Shown here in pieces: positions 1 to 5,714 of a stretch of 29,162 nucleotides of DNA. The stretch lies in assembly GCA_030612585.1 (NCBI GenBank), contig JAUWNP010000037.1:1-29162 (forward strand), read 5' to 3'. The stretch's first letter is position 1; every line of letters begins with the position of its first letter. The notes under the pieces are model-generated. The model saw only the letters and a program-made list of their open reading frames with translations, was not told the DNA's origin and ran no database searches. Source of the stretch: Anaerolineae bacterium (GTDB lineage: Bacteria; Chloroflexota; Anaerolineae; B4-G1). The position numbers and the translations under genes are program-made.

Positions 1-804
1 CTCGTCCCGGCCTTGGAGACCCAGGCCGGGGACGGGAACTGGTACCCCCGCGCGTACTATGCCGACGGCACCCCCCTGGGATCGGCCGAAAACGACGAGG
101 GTCAGATCGACTCCATCGCCCAATCGTGGGCCGTCCTATCCGGGGCGGCCGACCCGGCGCGCGCGGCCCAGGCGATGGAGGCCGTCACCGAGCGGCTCGT
201 GCGGCCCGACGACCAACTGGTGCTGCTCTTTGCCCCACCCTTCGACAAGACGATGCACGACCCCGGCTACATCAGAGGCTACCTGCCGGGCATCAGGGAG
301 AACGGGGGCCAGTACACCCACGCCGCGCTGTGGGCTGCGTGGGCCTTCGCCGAGATGGGACAAGGGGATCGCGCCGCAGCGCTGTTCCGGCTGCTCAACC
401 CCATCTACCACAGCGACTGGCCGGAGAAGGTGGCTCGCTACCGGGTGGAGCCTTACGTGGTGGCGGCGGACGTCTATAGCGTGCCACCACACACCGGCCG
501 GGGCGGCTGGACCTGGTACACCGGATCAGCCAGTTGGATGTACCGCCTGGGCCTGGAGGCCATCCTGGGGCTGCGCCGGGTGGGAAATGTGCTGCGTTTT
601 GATCCCTGTATCCCCAAAGCCTGGCCGGGTTACGAACTGACGTACCGCTATGGCAAAACCTCGTACCACATTCGCGTGGAAAACCCGGACGGCGTCGAGC
701 GGGGCGTGAAACAGGTGACGCTGGAGGGAGGGGTCTGGCCTGGAGGCGAGATCCCGCTGTTGGACGATGGGCGGCAGTATAGCGTGCGCGTCCTGATGGG
801 CTGA
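1..804 (+). CDS. Cyclic beta-1,2-glucan synthase-like GH94 C-terminal part (partial, 5' end outside window)
   Basis: The frame is open from base 1 to a TGA at 802-804, so this is the last ~267 residues of a much larger protein. The TTG at 13 is not a true start. The sequence follows the C-terminal part of the glycoside phosphorylase (GH94) module of cyclic beta-glucan synthetases (NdvB/ChvB type). Landmarks are SIAQSWAVLSGA, PPFDKTMHDPGYIRGY, ENGGQYTHAALW, RYRVEPYVVAADVY, GRGGWTWYTGSASWMYR and FDPCIPKAWPGYE, all typical of that family. In the family this module phosphorolyses beta-1,2-glucosidic bonds to control ring size; the glycosyltransferase and membrane parts would lie upstream. The acidic catalytic region expected N-terminal to this piece is not visible. 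Family assignment is firm; the exact substrate is inferred. Confidence 0.9.
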   Translation, partial: LVPALETQAGDGNWYPRAYYADGTPLGSAENDEGQIDSIAQSWAVLSGAADPARAAQAMEAVTERLVRPDDQLVLLFAPPFDKTMHDPGYIRGYLPGIRENGGQYTHAALWAAWAFAEMGQGDRAAALFRLLNPIYHSDWPEKVARYRVEPYVVAADVYSVPPHTGRGGWTWYTGSASWMYRLGLEAILGLRRVGNVLRFDPCIPKAWPGYELTYRYGKTSYHIRVENPDGVERGVKQVTLEGGVWPGGEIPLLDDGRQYSVRVLMG

Positions 805-819
805 GGTAGTTGCTACGTT

Positions 820-907
820 GTCATTGCGAGGAACGAAGTGACGAAGCAATCTCCCCCGTTGCTCACATGTCGAAGGCAGGAGATTGCTTCGCTACGCTCG
901 CAATGAC
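820..907. repeat. Imperfect inverted repeat, MITE/REP-like
   Basis: The left arm starts GTCATTGCGAGGAACGAAG and runs into GAAGCAATCTCC. The right arm is GGAGATTGCTTCGCTACGCT followed by CGCAATGAC at 899-907. Together they form a long hairpin of about 88 bp. The same outer motif, GTCATTGCGAG and CGCAATGAC, recurs at 27236-27410. It ends directly at the fdrA remnant starting at 913, so it may mark the breakpoint that removed the rest of that gene. It encodes no protein and is probably a non-autonomous mobile or REP-like element. Confidence 0.7.
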
Positions 908-912
908 ATCAG

Positions 913-1149
913 GTGCTAGGGCACGACGCGCACCCTGATCCGGCGAGCGAACTGGGGCCGGCTATCCGCCGGGCGCGGGAACACGCTGCCAGCGAAGGGC
1001 GGGAGTTGATCGTCGTGACCTCGGTGACGGGGACGGAAGGAGACCCGCAGGGGCTAAGCCGGCAAGTGCAGGCGATGGAGGAGGCCGGGGCGATTGTGGC
1101 CTCTTGCAACACCGCCGCCGCTCGGCTGGCGGGGTTTGTTGCAGCGTAG
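913..1149 (+). pseudogene. fdrA 3'-terminal remnant 1
   Basis: These 78 residues match the C-terminal part of the complete FdrA encoded at 12218-14098. The remnant has GHDAHPDPASELGPAI where FdrA has GYGAHPDPAGELAPAI. It continues through GTEGDPQG (FdrA GTDEDPQG) and VQAMEEAGAIV (VQQLEAAGARV) to a TAG at 1147-1149. An in-frame TGA at 904-906, inside the palindromic repeat, closes the frame upstream. Everything N-terminal of this domain is therefore missing and the GTG at 913 is unlikely to be a functional start. It is best read as the tail of a deleted fdrA paralogue. The last residues, TAAARLAGFVAA, recur in two further remnants. Confidence 0.75.
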
Positions 1150-1158
1150 TTGACACTT

Positions 1159-1165
1159 GTTGGGC
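1159..1165 (+). other. attC-like R' core site 1 (GTTGGGC)
   Basis: CACTTGTTGGGC lies seven bases after the stop of fdrA remnant 1 and just before an accessory gene. The heptamer GTTGGGC fits the integron core consensus GTTRRRY, and the preceding TTGTT is also typical of attC R' regions. A very similar string, CACTTGTTAGGC, follows fdrA remnant 2. No complete attC with paired R''/L''/L'/R' boxes is evident and no integrase is in the window, so this is only a candidate recombination footprint. Confidence 0.3.
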
Positions 1166-1205
1166 GGCCTCAAGTCACGTGGATAGTGAACATCAGGAGG
1201 TTGGG

Positions 1206-1907
1206 GTGTATCGAATACCAAATGCCTTTGTTGCAAGGTGGAGACAAGAAAAGACTATAAAGCTCCCAGTCGCCGTGGATCTAGTTTGCCCACGGTGTGG
1301 GCGCAAGGTCAGCTTCTCGATTAATTGGGGAGGCATCAATAGAACCATTATGACAGCTGGATCTAGATGTCCCACGTGCGATAATGTATCAACTTTTGTC
1401 TTGGTGGACGTCCATGGTGTTGAGGGAAAACAAGTGGAGCAAGTGGAGCAAGGAACTCTCTATGTCTACCCCGCACCTAAGGTCCGCCTTCCAATCAGTG
1501 GAATTGACGAGATAGAGGAATTCTCAGAAGGGCTTGAGCGAGCTTATGCTTCAGCGATCAACGTATACAACGTTAGAGAATGGACAGCCACCGCGGTCCT
1601 CTGTAGACGCCTCTTGGAAGGCATAACCAAGTCATTGCTTCCATCTGGTCAGCAGAAGTCGTCACTTTATCAGCAGCTGCAAGCATTGCCAGAACACAGA
1701 GATTTGAAGAAGCCCATTCTCACATTAGCAGATGCTATACGAAAAGGCGGCAACCTTGGAGCACATTTCGATTTGGAAAAGGAACCGAATGAAGAGACAG
1801 CAACTCTGATGATAGAATTACTGGAATACCTTATAGAGTACCTGTTTGTACTTCCGAAGCGCATTGACAAGCTTCACGGCACGATAGATGGACTGGCGAA
1901 TAACTGA
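1206..1907 (+). CDS. Zinc-ribbon DUF4145 protein
   Basis: I place the start at GTG 1206, behind a perfect AGGAGG at 1195-1200. The longer upstream extension reads through the fdrA remnant. The 233-residue product has an N-terminal zinc ribbon, CPRCG at C28/C31 and CPTC at C55/C58. A helical DUF4145-type domain follows at about residues 115-225, with ATAVLCRRLLEGI and LADAIRKGGNLGAHFD. DUF4145 domains are common in restriction-associated and other conflict proteins, but the biochemical role is unknown. The gene is clearly less GC-rich than the flanking metabolic genes. It sits between an fdrA remnant with an attC-like site and a structured repeat, so it looks like a transferred cassette. Family call is good; function is open. 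Confidence 0.75.
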   Translation: MYRIPNAFVARWRQEKTIKLPVAVDLVCPRCGRKVSFSINWGGINRTIMTAGSRCPTCDNVSTFVLVDVHGVEGKQVEQVEQGTLYVYPAPKVRLPISGIDEIEEFSEGLERAYASAINVYNVREWTATAVLCRRLLEGITKSLLPSGQQKSSLYQQLQALPEHRDLKKPILTLADAIRKGGNLGAHFDLEKEPNEETATLMIELLEYLIEYLFVLPKRIDKLHGTIDGLANN

Positions 1908-1910
1908 GGA

Positions 1911-2104
1911 GACCGCCCAAGTTATGGGCGGCGAAGGGGGCGCCCCCTTCGCCGCGACTACCGAACCGGACGTGACAGTGACTTGAAACCGTATCGACTG
2001 GGGAGATCACCCCTCGACGCGGCAACGTCCACGATGTGGGGCGCACCGTCACGTCACCCACGAGCGCATCATCTGCCGAACGGTTCTACGAGGTTCTTGG
2101 CAAG
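1911..2104. repeat. Structured direct repeat, copy 1 (possible group II intron 3'-end relic on minus strand)
   Basis: About 190 bp here are repeated at 3657-3846. Shared blocks include CCCAAGTTAT, ACCGGACGTG, GACGCGGCAACGTCCACGA, TGTGGGGCGCACCGTCAC and CGGTTCTACGAGGTTCTTGG. Copy 1 carries a perfect palindrome at 1930-1951 (GCGAAGGGGG/CCCCCTTCGC). Copy 2 has a different sequence but again a hairpin there, which suggests selection on structure. Read on the minus strand, both copies give an AGYCG...CGTCCGGTT hairpin followed by a second hairpin and then CATAAC or TATAAC. This resembles domains V and VI of bacterial group II introns, though the apical loop is not canonical. No reverse transcriptase is present. 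The repeat is firm; the intron interpretation is tentative. Confidence 0.55.
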
Positions 2105-2110
2105 CGGCTG

Positions 2111-2155
2111 AACGCCAGACTGGTGGCTCGGCTGACGAGGTTTGTTGTGGGGTAG
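2111..2155 (+). pseudogene. fdrA 3'-terminal remnant 2
   Basis: Fifteen codons read NARLVARLTRFVVG and then TAG. They align with the end of fdrA remnant 1 (TAAARLAGFVAA then TAG), including the shared bases GCTCGGCTG and AGGTTTGTTG/GGGTTTGTTG. The remnant is fused directly to the right end of the structured repeat and is followed by CACTTGTTAGGC. It is too short to be functional and is recognised only by comparison with the other tails in this window. Confidence 0.5.
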
Positions 2156-2169
2156 GAGGGATATCACTT

Positions 2170-2176
2170 GTTAGGC
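2170..2176 (+). other. attC-like R' core site 2 (GTTAGGC)
   Basis: CACTTGTTAGGC follows the fdrA remnant and precedes the RDD-family gene. GTTAGGC is an exact match to the attC R' consensus GTTRRRY. With the R''-like GTCTAAC at the stop codon of the RDD gene (2769-2775), the RDD gene is bracketed by core-like heptamers, as integron gene cassettes are. The stem-forming L boxes are not convincing, so this remains a hypothesis. Confidence 0.35.
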
Positions 2177-2213
2177 ATCGCTGCGCGCTATTCACCAAGA
2201 GGGTGAACCCAAT

Positions 2214-2774
2214 ATGGTCATCAGCCACACCGCCAAACCAATGCAGCGTCTGGCAGCTTTCGCGCTGGACTATCTTCTGATCAGCGCCTACATCCTCATC
2301 CTTGCCGTAGTTGGTTCCCTCTTTGCATTCGGTTCGCTTGAGGAGCAGGTGGCAAACTTCTTTTCGTCTCTGCTAGTCATGGACGTGCTGGTCTTCGCTA
2401 CGACTGTTCTTCCCATCAGCCTTTACTTCGCGGCGGCCGAGGCTTCACTGCAAGGTGGTACTTGGGGCAAGAGGCGGATGCACATTCGCGTTCTTCGTAC
2501 AGATGGAAGCCGTCTCAGCATAGAGAGGGCTATGTTCAGGGCGGCAGTAAAGTTCCTTCCTTGGCAGATTGTCCATATCAGTGTCCTCCGGCTCGTAAAG
2601 TTGCTAATGGAGTCAACTGAGCCTCCCGCGTGGGTCAACGGTGGTGTTGTTCTTGCAATAGCGTTGGCGGCAACCTACGTAGTGCTGCTGTTCGTCTCGC
2701 CTGCGGGCCGCACGGTCCATGACTGGGTGGCTGGCTCTGTCGTCATAGCCGAGGAGGGGATTGACGCTGTCTAA
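2214..2774 (+). CDS. RDD-family integral membrane protein
   Basis: The product is 186 residues with hydrophobic segments at about 21-40, 48-73 and 143-163. The RDD signature is present: R12 and D19 at the start of the first membrane segment, the GTWGKRRMHIRV stretch at residues 82-93 (family pattern GxTxGKrxxxxrV), and a late Asp in HDWVAG at D170. RDD proteins are small membrane proteins, some implicated in sodium/proton exchange, but most have no assigned function. The ATG at 2214 has only a weak purine-rich site upstream. The TAA stop lies inside an attC R''-like heptamer. The gene sits alone between accessory genes; role unknown. Confidence 0.8.
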   Translation: MVISHTAKPMQRLAAFALDYLLISAYILILAVVGSLFAFGSLEEQVANFFSSLLVMDVLVFATTVLPISLYFAAAEASLQGGTWGKRRMHIRVLRTDGSRLSIERAMFRAAVKFLPWQIVHISVLRLVKLLMESTEPPAWVNGGVVLAIALAATYVVLLFVSPAGRTVHDWVAGSVVIAEEGIDAV

Positions 2775-2775
2775 C
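2769..2775 (+). other. attC-like R'' core (GTCTAAC) overlapping a stop codon
   Basis: GTCTAAC fits the R'' consensus RYYYAAC and contains the TAA stop of the RDD gene. It is followed by AAGTCTAGCCTGACAGCAAC, whose beginning resembles many attC R''-L'' regions (TAACAAGTC). Overlap of the cassette stop codon with R'' is typical of integron cassettes. No matching R' follows within the expected distance, so at most a half site survives. Confidence 0.3.
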
Positions 2776-2831
2776 AAGTCTAGCCTGACAGCAACAAAAT
2801 CGAAGCGGGGAGACAAGTGAGTGAGTAGACA

Positions 2832-3644
2832 ATGCTTGCGGTAGTTGCTTTTCTCAAGCCCACAAGAACCAAGCTGGTTTTTCTGCTGGAATGGGTTTTG
2901 TTCATTTTGATTACAATAGCGAAAGGAGGACTGAAAACTAACCACCAAATCCTGGTAGCCGGCTATCCCTTGGTGTTCTTTTATCTCATTGCTTGTGCAC
3001 TAGCCGCTTCAAGTCAGCACGTTCGACAACTGGCTCAAGATTGGAGACTGTTAGTGTTCGCTATAGGCTTGACCATATTGGACCAAGCTGTTAAGATGAT
3101 AGTCGCTGCTTCCGTTCCTTATCAGACATCAATACCAATCGTAAACAACTGGCTGTATCTGGCCCACGAGCGTAATTATCACGGGTCTTGGATTGTAAGT
3201 GCATTCAATGTGCAATTTGTTAGCGTCTTTAACCTTATGCAGTGGGGCTTGGCTATCCCCGTTCTCCCTTGTTCGATGCTTTGCCACCGTTACTACACCA
3301 CTACCAATCGCAAAAGTCTGTGGGCAGATGTGGCTTTCATAGGCTTGTTTGCTGGAGTCGCAAGCTGGGTATGCGATATGGCCTTTCGAGGATACATCAT
3401 TGATTTTATCAACCTGCCTGGTCTAGTGACCGCCGATTTCAAAGACATCTTGGTGACCATTAGTGCTGCAGCCATTTTCGCGGAAACATTGGATAACCCC
3501 AAGATATCCTGGCGTTGGGATGGCTGGCGGCAAGAGAGAGATAGATTGATTCAATTGGGTGCAAACCTGCTTAGTTTCTCCATCCAAGAGTTGCGTGAAA
3601 GTCTGCAAGCAGTCACAAGCAAATTCAGAAGAGACATCAAGTAA
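2832..3644 (+). CDS. Signal peptidase II (LspA)-like membrane aspartyl protease homologue
   Basis: This 270-residue protein has several membrane segments (about 15-30, 41-60, 73-92, 125-150, 165-182, 205-218) and a soluble C-terminal tail of ~50 residues. The pattern of LspA (peptidase family A8) can be read. DQAVK at D84-K88 matches the family DxxTK-like motif A. N115 in ERNYHG corresponds to the conserved Asn motif. GYIIDFI with D191 and TADFKDI with D202 match the two catalytic aspartates in VVDF and NxAD. It is longer than LspA (~160-170 residues) and the spacing between the aspartates is shorter (11 rather than about 18). It is probably a divergent paralogue rather than housekeeping LspA. 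Composition is AT-rich; no clear Shine-Dalgarno precedes the ATG. The homology is my reading of motifs, moderately sure. Confidence 0.55.
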   Translation: MLAVVAFLKPTRTKLVFLLEWVLFILITIAKGGLKTNHQILVAGYPLVFFYLIACALAASSQHVRQLAQDWRLLVFAIGLTILDQAVKMIVAASVPYQTSIPIVNNWLYLAHERNYHGSWIVSAFNVQFVSVFNLMQWGLAIPVLPCSMLCHRYYTTTNRKSLWADVAFIGLFAGVASWVCDMAFRGYIIDFINLPGLVTADFKDILVTISAAAIFAETLDNPKISWRWDGWRQERDRLIQLGANLLSFSIQELRESLQAVTSKFRRDIK

Positions 3645-3656
3645 GAATGACATCCA

Positions 3657-3846
3657 AGAGCGGCCCAAGTTATAGTCGTCGGGGCGGTCGCCCACCCCGC
3701 CGCCACTACCAAACCGGACGTGGCAGGCGCTCGAAACCGCACCGGCTGGGGAGATTGCCCCCGACGCGGCAACGTCCACGACGTGGGGCGCACCGTCACC
3801 CACGAGCGCATCATCTGCCGGACGGTTCTACGAGGTTCTTGGCAAG
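3657..3846. repeat. Structured direct repeat, copy 2 (possible group II intron 3'-end relic on minus strand)
   Basis: This is the second copy of the element at 1911-2104, with blocks GCCCAAGTTATAG, AACCGGACGTG, GACGCGGCAACGTCCACGA, CGTGGGGCGCACCGTCACC and CGGTTCTACGAGGTTCTTGG. On the minus strand AGCCGGTGCGG pairs with the CTGCCACGTCCGGTTT half, close to a group II intron domain V stem, and a GC-rich hairpin follows. As in copy 1, the element starts within ~15 bases of the stop codon of the preceding accessory gene. That placement is expected for IIC-attC introns, which sit at attC sites opposite to the cassette genes. No coding function is evident. Confidence 0.55.
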
Positions 3847-3932
3847 TGGTAAAGTACTGGTGGTCCTACCGCGATAGCTGCCGCGCCGAAACGAAGGCTC
3901 TTTGAAGACAATAGGAAAAAGGAGAATTGACA

Positions 3933-4667
3933 ATGGCCAATGTTACTTCGGATGGTTCGATTGAAGAACTCGTTTTGATACCTGGCGGTGAGTTCCTTAT
4001 GGGCTCGGATTCAGAGCGATTCGGAGATCACAGCCCCGCTCACAAGGTATACGTTGACTCCTTCTACATAGACAAGCATGAGGTAACTAACGCGCAGTAT
4101 CTGAGGTTCTGCGAAGCAACGGGACACCGCCTACCAGAATTCTGGGGCATGGAATGTTTCCGGTGTGGCCCGGACTACCCGAGCCATCCAGTGATTACAG
4201 TGAGTTGGCACGACGCTACCGAGTATGCAAAGTGGTGCGGCAAGCGACTCCCGACCGAAGCCGAGTGGGAATATGCGGCCAGGGGGGGACTGGTGGGCAT
4301 GCACTACCCCAACGGCGACACGCTTGATCTATCCGACGGGAACTACAGTAAGTCAGGCAAGGGAGGTCCGGTCGCGGTCGGCAGCTACCCGGCAAACGGC
4401 TTTGGCCTGCATGACATGCAGGGAAACGTAGTCGAGTGGGTGTGGGATTACTACGATGCGAACTATTACTCGTCGAGTCCGATGGCGAATCCGAGGGGGC
4501 CGGAGTCTGTAAGGTTCCGCGTGGTCCGCGGGGGCGGTTGGCACTCAGGTCCGTATTGTAGCAGGGTGTACTATCGGAATGCGCTTCCGGCCAACTGGGT
4601 GGATTTCAACGTGGGTTTCCGGTGCGCTAAGGATTTCGAGTCACACGACGATTCTGGCAAGAGATAA
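3933..4667 (+). CDS. SUMF1/formylglycine-generating-enzyme-fold protein
   Basis: The 244-residue product starts at ATG 3933, eight bases after AAAAAGGAGA. The SUMF1 (FGE-sulfatase) fold is seen end to end: LVLIPGGEFLMGS (14-25), YIDKHEVTNAQYLRFC (45-60), HPVITVSWHDATEYAKWCGKRLPTEAEWEYAARGG, GLHDMQGNVVEWVWDYY, RVVRGGGWHSGPYCSR and NVGFRCAKDF. Authentic FGE uses a copper-binding cysteine pair. Here the second Cys is present (C209 in GPYCSR) but the position of the first is Ser (WHSG). Sulfatase activation is therefore doubtful. No sulfatase gene is in the window. Relatives with this domain act as iron-dependent oxidoreductases or binding/regulatory modules. Fold assignment is firm; function unknown. 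Confidence 0.85.
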   Translation: MANVTSDGSIEELVLIPGGEFLMGSDSERFGDHSPAHKVYVDSFYIDKHEVTNAQYLRFCEATGHRLPEFWGMECFRCGPDYPSHPVITVSWHDATEYAKWCGKRLPTEAEWEYAARGGLVGMHYPNGDTLDLSDGNYSKSGKGGPVAVGSYPANGFGLHDMQGNVVEWVWDYYDANYYSSSPMANPRGPESVRFRVVRGGGWHSGPYCSRVYYRNALPANWVDFNVGFRCAKDFESHDDSGKR

Positions 4668-4751
4668 ATCTGGGGGAAGCCGAGCGAGCCAGACAGACCT
4701 ATCCCCAATATGTGCTCGAATAGTGTTGGTGGGGGCTAAGACATATGCGGT

Positions 4752-4796
4752 TGCAACGCGGCGGCGGCGCGGCTGGCGGGGTTCGTCGTGGCCTAG
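4752..4796 (+). pseudogene. fdrA 3'-terminal remnant 3
   Basis: Fifteen codons read CNAAAARLAGFVVA and then TAG, nearly identical to the end of remnant 1 (CNTAAARLAGFVAA then TAG). No longer FdrA-like frame is recognisable upstream. The stop overlaps the convergent stop codon of the mazF gene on the opposite strand (4793-4795), so the toxin-antitoxin module is joined exactly to the end of an fdrA copy. Confidence 0.65.
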
Positions 4797-5149
4797 AGGG
4801 GAGTCAGGCCCAGGCTAACCATAATGGCCTGATCCACCTGGCGTATCGTCACCTCGTCCAGTTGACCCACGTACTGCTCCAGGCAACGCTTGTCCAGCGT
4901 GCGAATTTGATCCAGCCGAATGGCCGACGGTCTGGGCAGGCCACCGGTGTCTGCCGGAATGCGTACTTCGGTGGGATAGGGCTTTTGGGGGAGGGAGGCG
5001 GTCAGGGCTGCAACGATGACCGTCGGCGCGAAGCGGTTGCCGACGTCGTTCTGGATAATCAGCACTGGACGGTGTCCGCTCTGCTCGTGACCAACGACTG
5101 GATCAAGCCTGGCATAGTAAATCTGCCCCCGGCGATACTGGCGTGGCAT
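4793..5149 (-). CDS. mazF: MazF/PemK-family mRNA interferase toxin
   Basis: This 118-residue protein follows the MazF/PemK fold closely: YRRGQIYYARLDPVVGHEQ (5-23), RPVLIIQNDVGNRF (27-40), PTVIVAALTASL (42-53) and LDQIRTLDKRCL (79-90). Arg27 and Thr50 fall where Bacillus MazF has its catalytic Arg25 and Thr48, so it should be an active sequence-specific endoribonuclease. The ATG at 5149 is preceded by GAGGAG overlapping the stop of the antitoxin gene, three bases away, as expected for a translationally coupled antitoxin-toxin operon. It is convergent with the preceding accessory genes and its last bases touch an fdrA remnant. Toxin identity is firm; the recognised RNA sequence is unknown. Confidence 0.93.
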   Translation of the reverse strand: MPRQYRRGQIYYARLDPVVGHEQSGHRPVLIIQNDVGNRFAPTVIVAALTASLPQKPYPTEVRIPADTGGLPRPSAIRLDQIRTLDKRCLEQYVGQLDEVTIRQVDQAIMVSLGLTPL

Positions 5150-5152
5150 AGG

Positions 5153-5428
5153 CTACTCCTCCCAGGGGGCGTACTGGTCCCAGGCTTCCTGCTCGGCGAC
5201 GTAGAATTCCTGCGCCATTTCCAGGCTCTCCTGGGCGCGGTACAGGTAGCCTTCCTTGAGCAACTCGCGCAGTTCGCGGCGGCGCTGCTCTTCCAGGAAC
5301 ACCTCGACCGCCCGGCGGATGAACTGGCTGCGGTTGAAGTCGAGCCGGGAGGCCATCTCCTCGACCTGTTGCACCAGGTCGGGAGGCATCGTGACGATAA
5401 TGCGACGCATGGTTTGGGTTGTACTCAT
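5153..5428 (-). CDS. Ribbon-helix-helix antitoxin of the MazF toxin
   Basis: A longer frame reaches back to 5548, but the start is ATG at 5428, eight to nine bases after GGAGG. The upstream codons run through the promoter and operators. The 91-residue protein begins with an RHH DNA-binding fold: strand MRRIIVTMPPDLV, helix VEEMASRLDF, then NRSQFIRRAVEVFLEEQRRR. An acidic C-terminal tail (AQEFYVAEQEAWDQYAPWEE) is the usual toxin-neutralising segment. It should bind MazF, cap its RNA groove, and repress its own promoter through the paired sites at 5453-5474 and 5508-5529. It is the upstream gene of the pair. Confidence 0.9.
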   Translation of the reverse strand: MSTTQTMRRIIVTMPPDLVQQVEEMASRLDFNRSQFIRRAVEVFLEEQRRRELRELLKEGYLYRAQESLEMAQEFYVAEQEAWDQYAPWEE

Positions 5429-5452
5429 CGTATGCCACCTCCAATTACTGTC

Positions 5453-5529
5453 GTATACACCAGAAGTATATACTACTATTCGCGGTATGTCGCCGCTAAT
5501 GATGATTGTATGCACTAAAAGTATATATC
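5453..5529. promoter_or_regulatory. Repeated palindromic operators of the antitoxin-mazF operon
   Basis: Two 22-bp units, at 5453-5474 (GTATACACCAGAAGTATATA...) and 5508-5529 (GTATGCACTAAAAGTATATA...), share most positions and start 55 bp apart. Each is internally palindromic (TATAC...GTATA). The distal unit overlaps the -10 box of the promoter on the minus strand, and the proximal one lies between promoter and start codon. This is the layout expected for autorepression by the RHH antitoxin. Confidence 0.6.
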
Positions 5530-5548
5530 GTTGTTCATAATCTGTCAA
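5520..5548 (-). promoter_or_regulatory. Sigma-70-type promoter of the antitoxin-mazF operon
   Basis: On the minus strand TTGACA (5548-5543) and TATACT (5525-5520) are separated by exactly 17 bases. The start codon of the antitoxin lies about 90 bases downstream. The -10 box overlaps an operator repeat, which explains repression. Confidence 0.65.
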
Positions 5549-5569
5549 ACCGAGAGGAAAGACCGTACC

Positions 5570-5618
5570 CAGTGAATTTCAGTGCAATCAGTGTTTCAGT
5601 GGCTCCTCAGTGGTTCAA
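5570..5618. repeat. CAGTG-spaced repeat, copy 1
   Basis: TTTCAGTGCAATCAGTG is followed by TTTCAGTGG and CTCAGTGGTTCA. Four spaced CAGTG units resemble the block at 6963-7010, before the cupin gene. Function unknown; it looks like a dispersed intergenic repeat. Confidence 0.45.
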
Positions 5619-5658
5619 AGCGTTCGAGGCGGTGAGGGAGCGGCATACTGCTAACCAT

Positions 5659-5687
5659 TTGTTCAATCTGTAGAATTGCTGTAGAAT
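5659..5687 (+). promoter_or_regulatory. Possible promoter of the FAD oxidoreductase gene
   Basis: TTGTTC at 5659-5664 and TAGAAT at 5682-5687 have a 17-base spacer and lie 28 bases before the start codon. Both boxes depart from consensus, so this is a moderate match only. Confidence 0.35.
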
Positions 5688-5714
5688 CGGAGAGCATCGG
5701 AGAGCAACAAAAGC

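Noticed and set aside
2081..2104. Plus-strand group II intron domain V in GAGCGCATCATCTGCCG...CGGTTCTACGAGG
   Set aside because: The 3' part resembles domain V, but the lower stem lacks a base and the upper stem does not pair; the minus-strand reading of the repeat is better.
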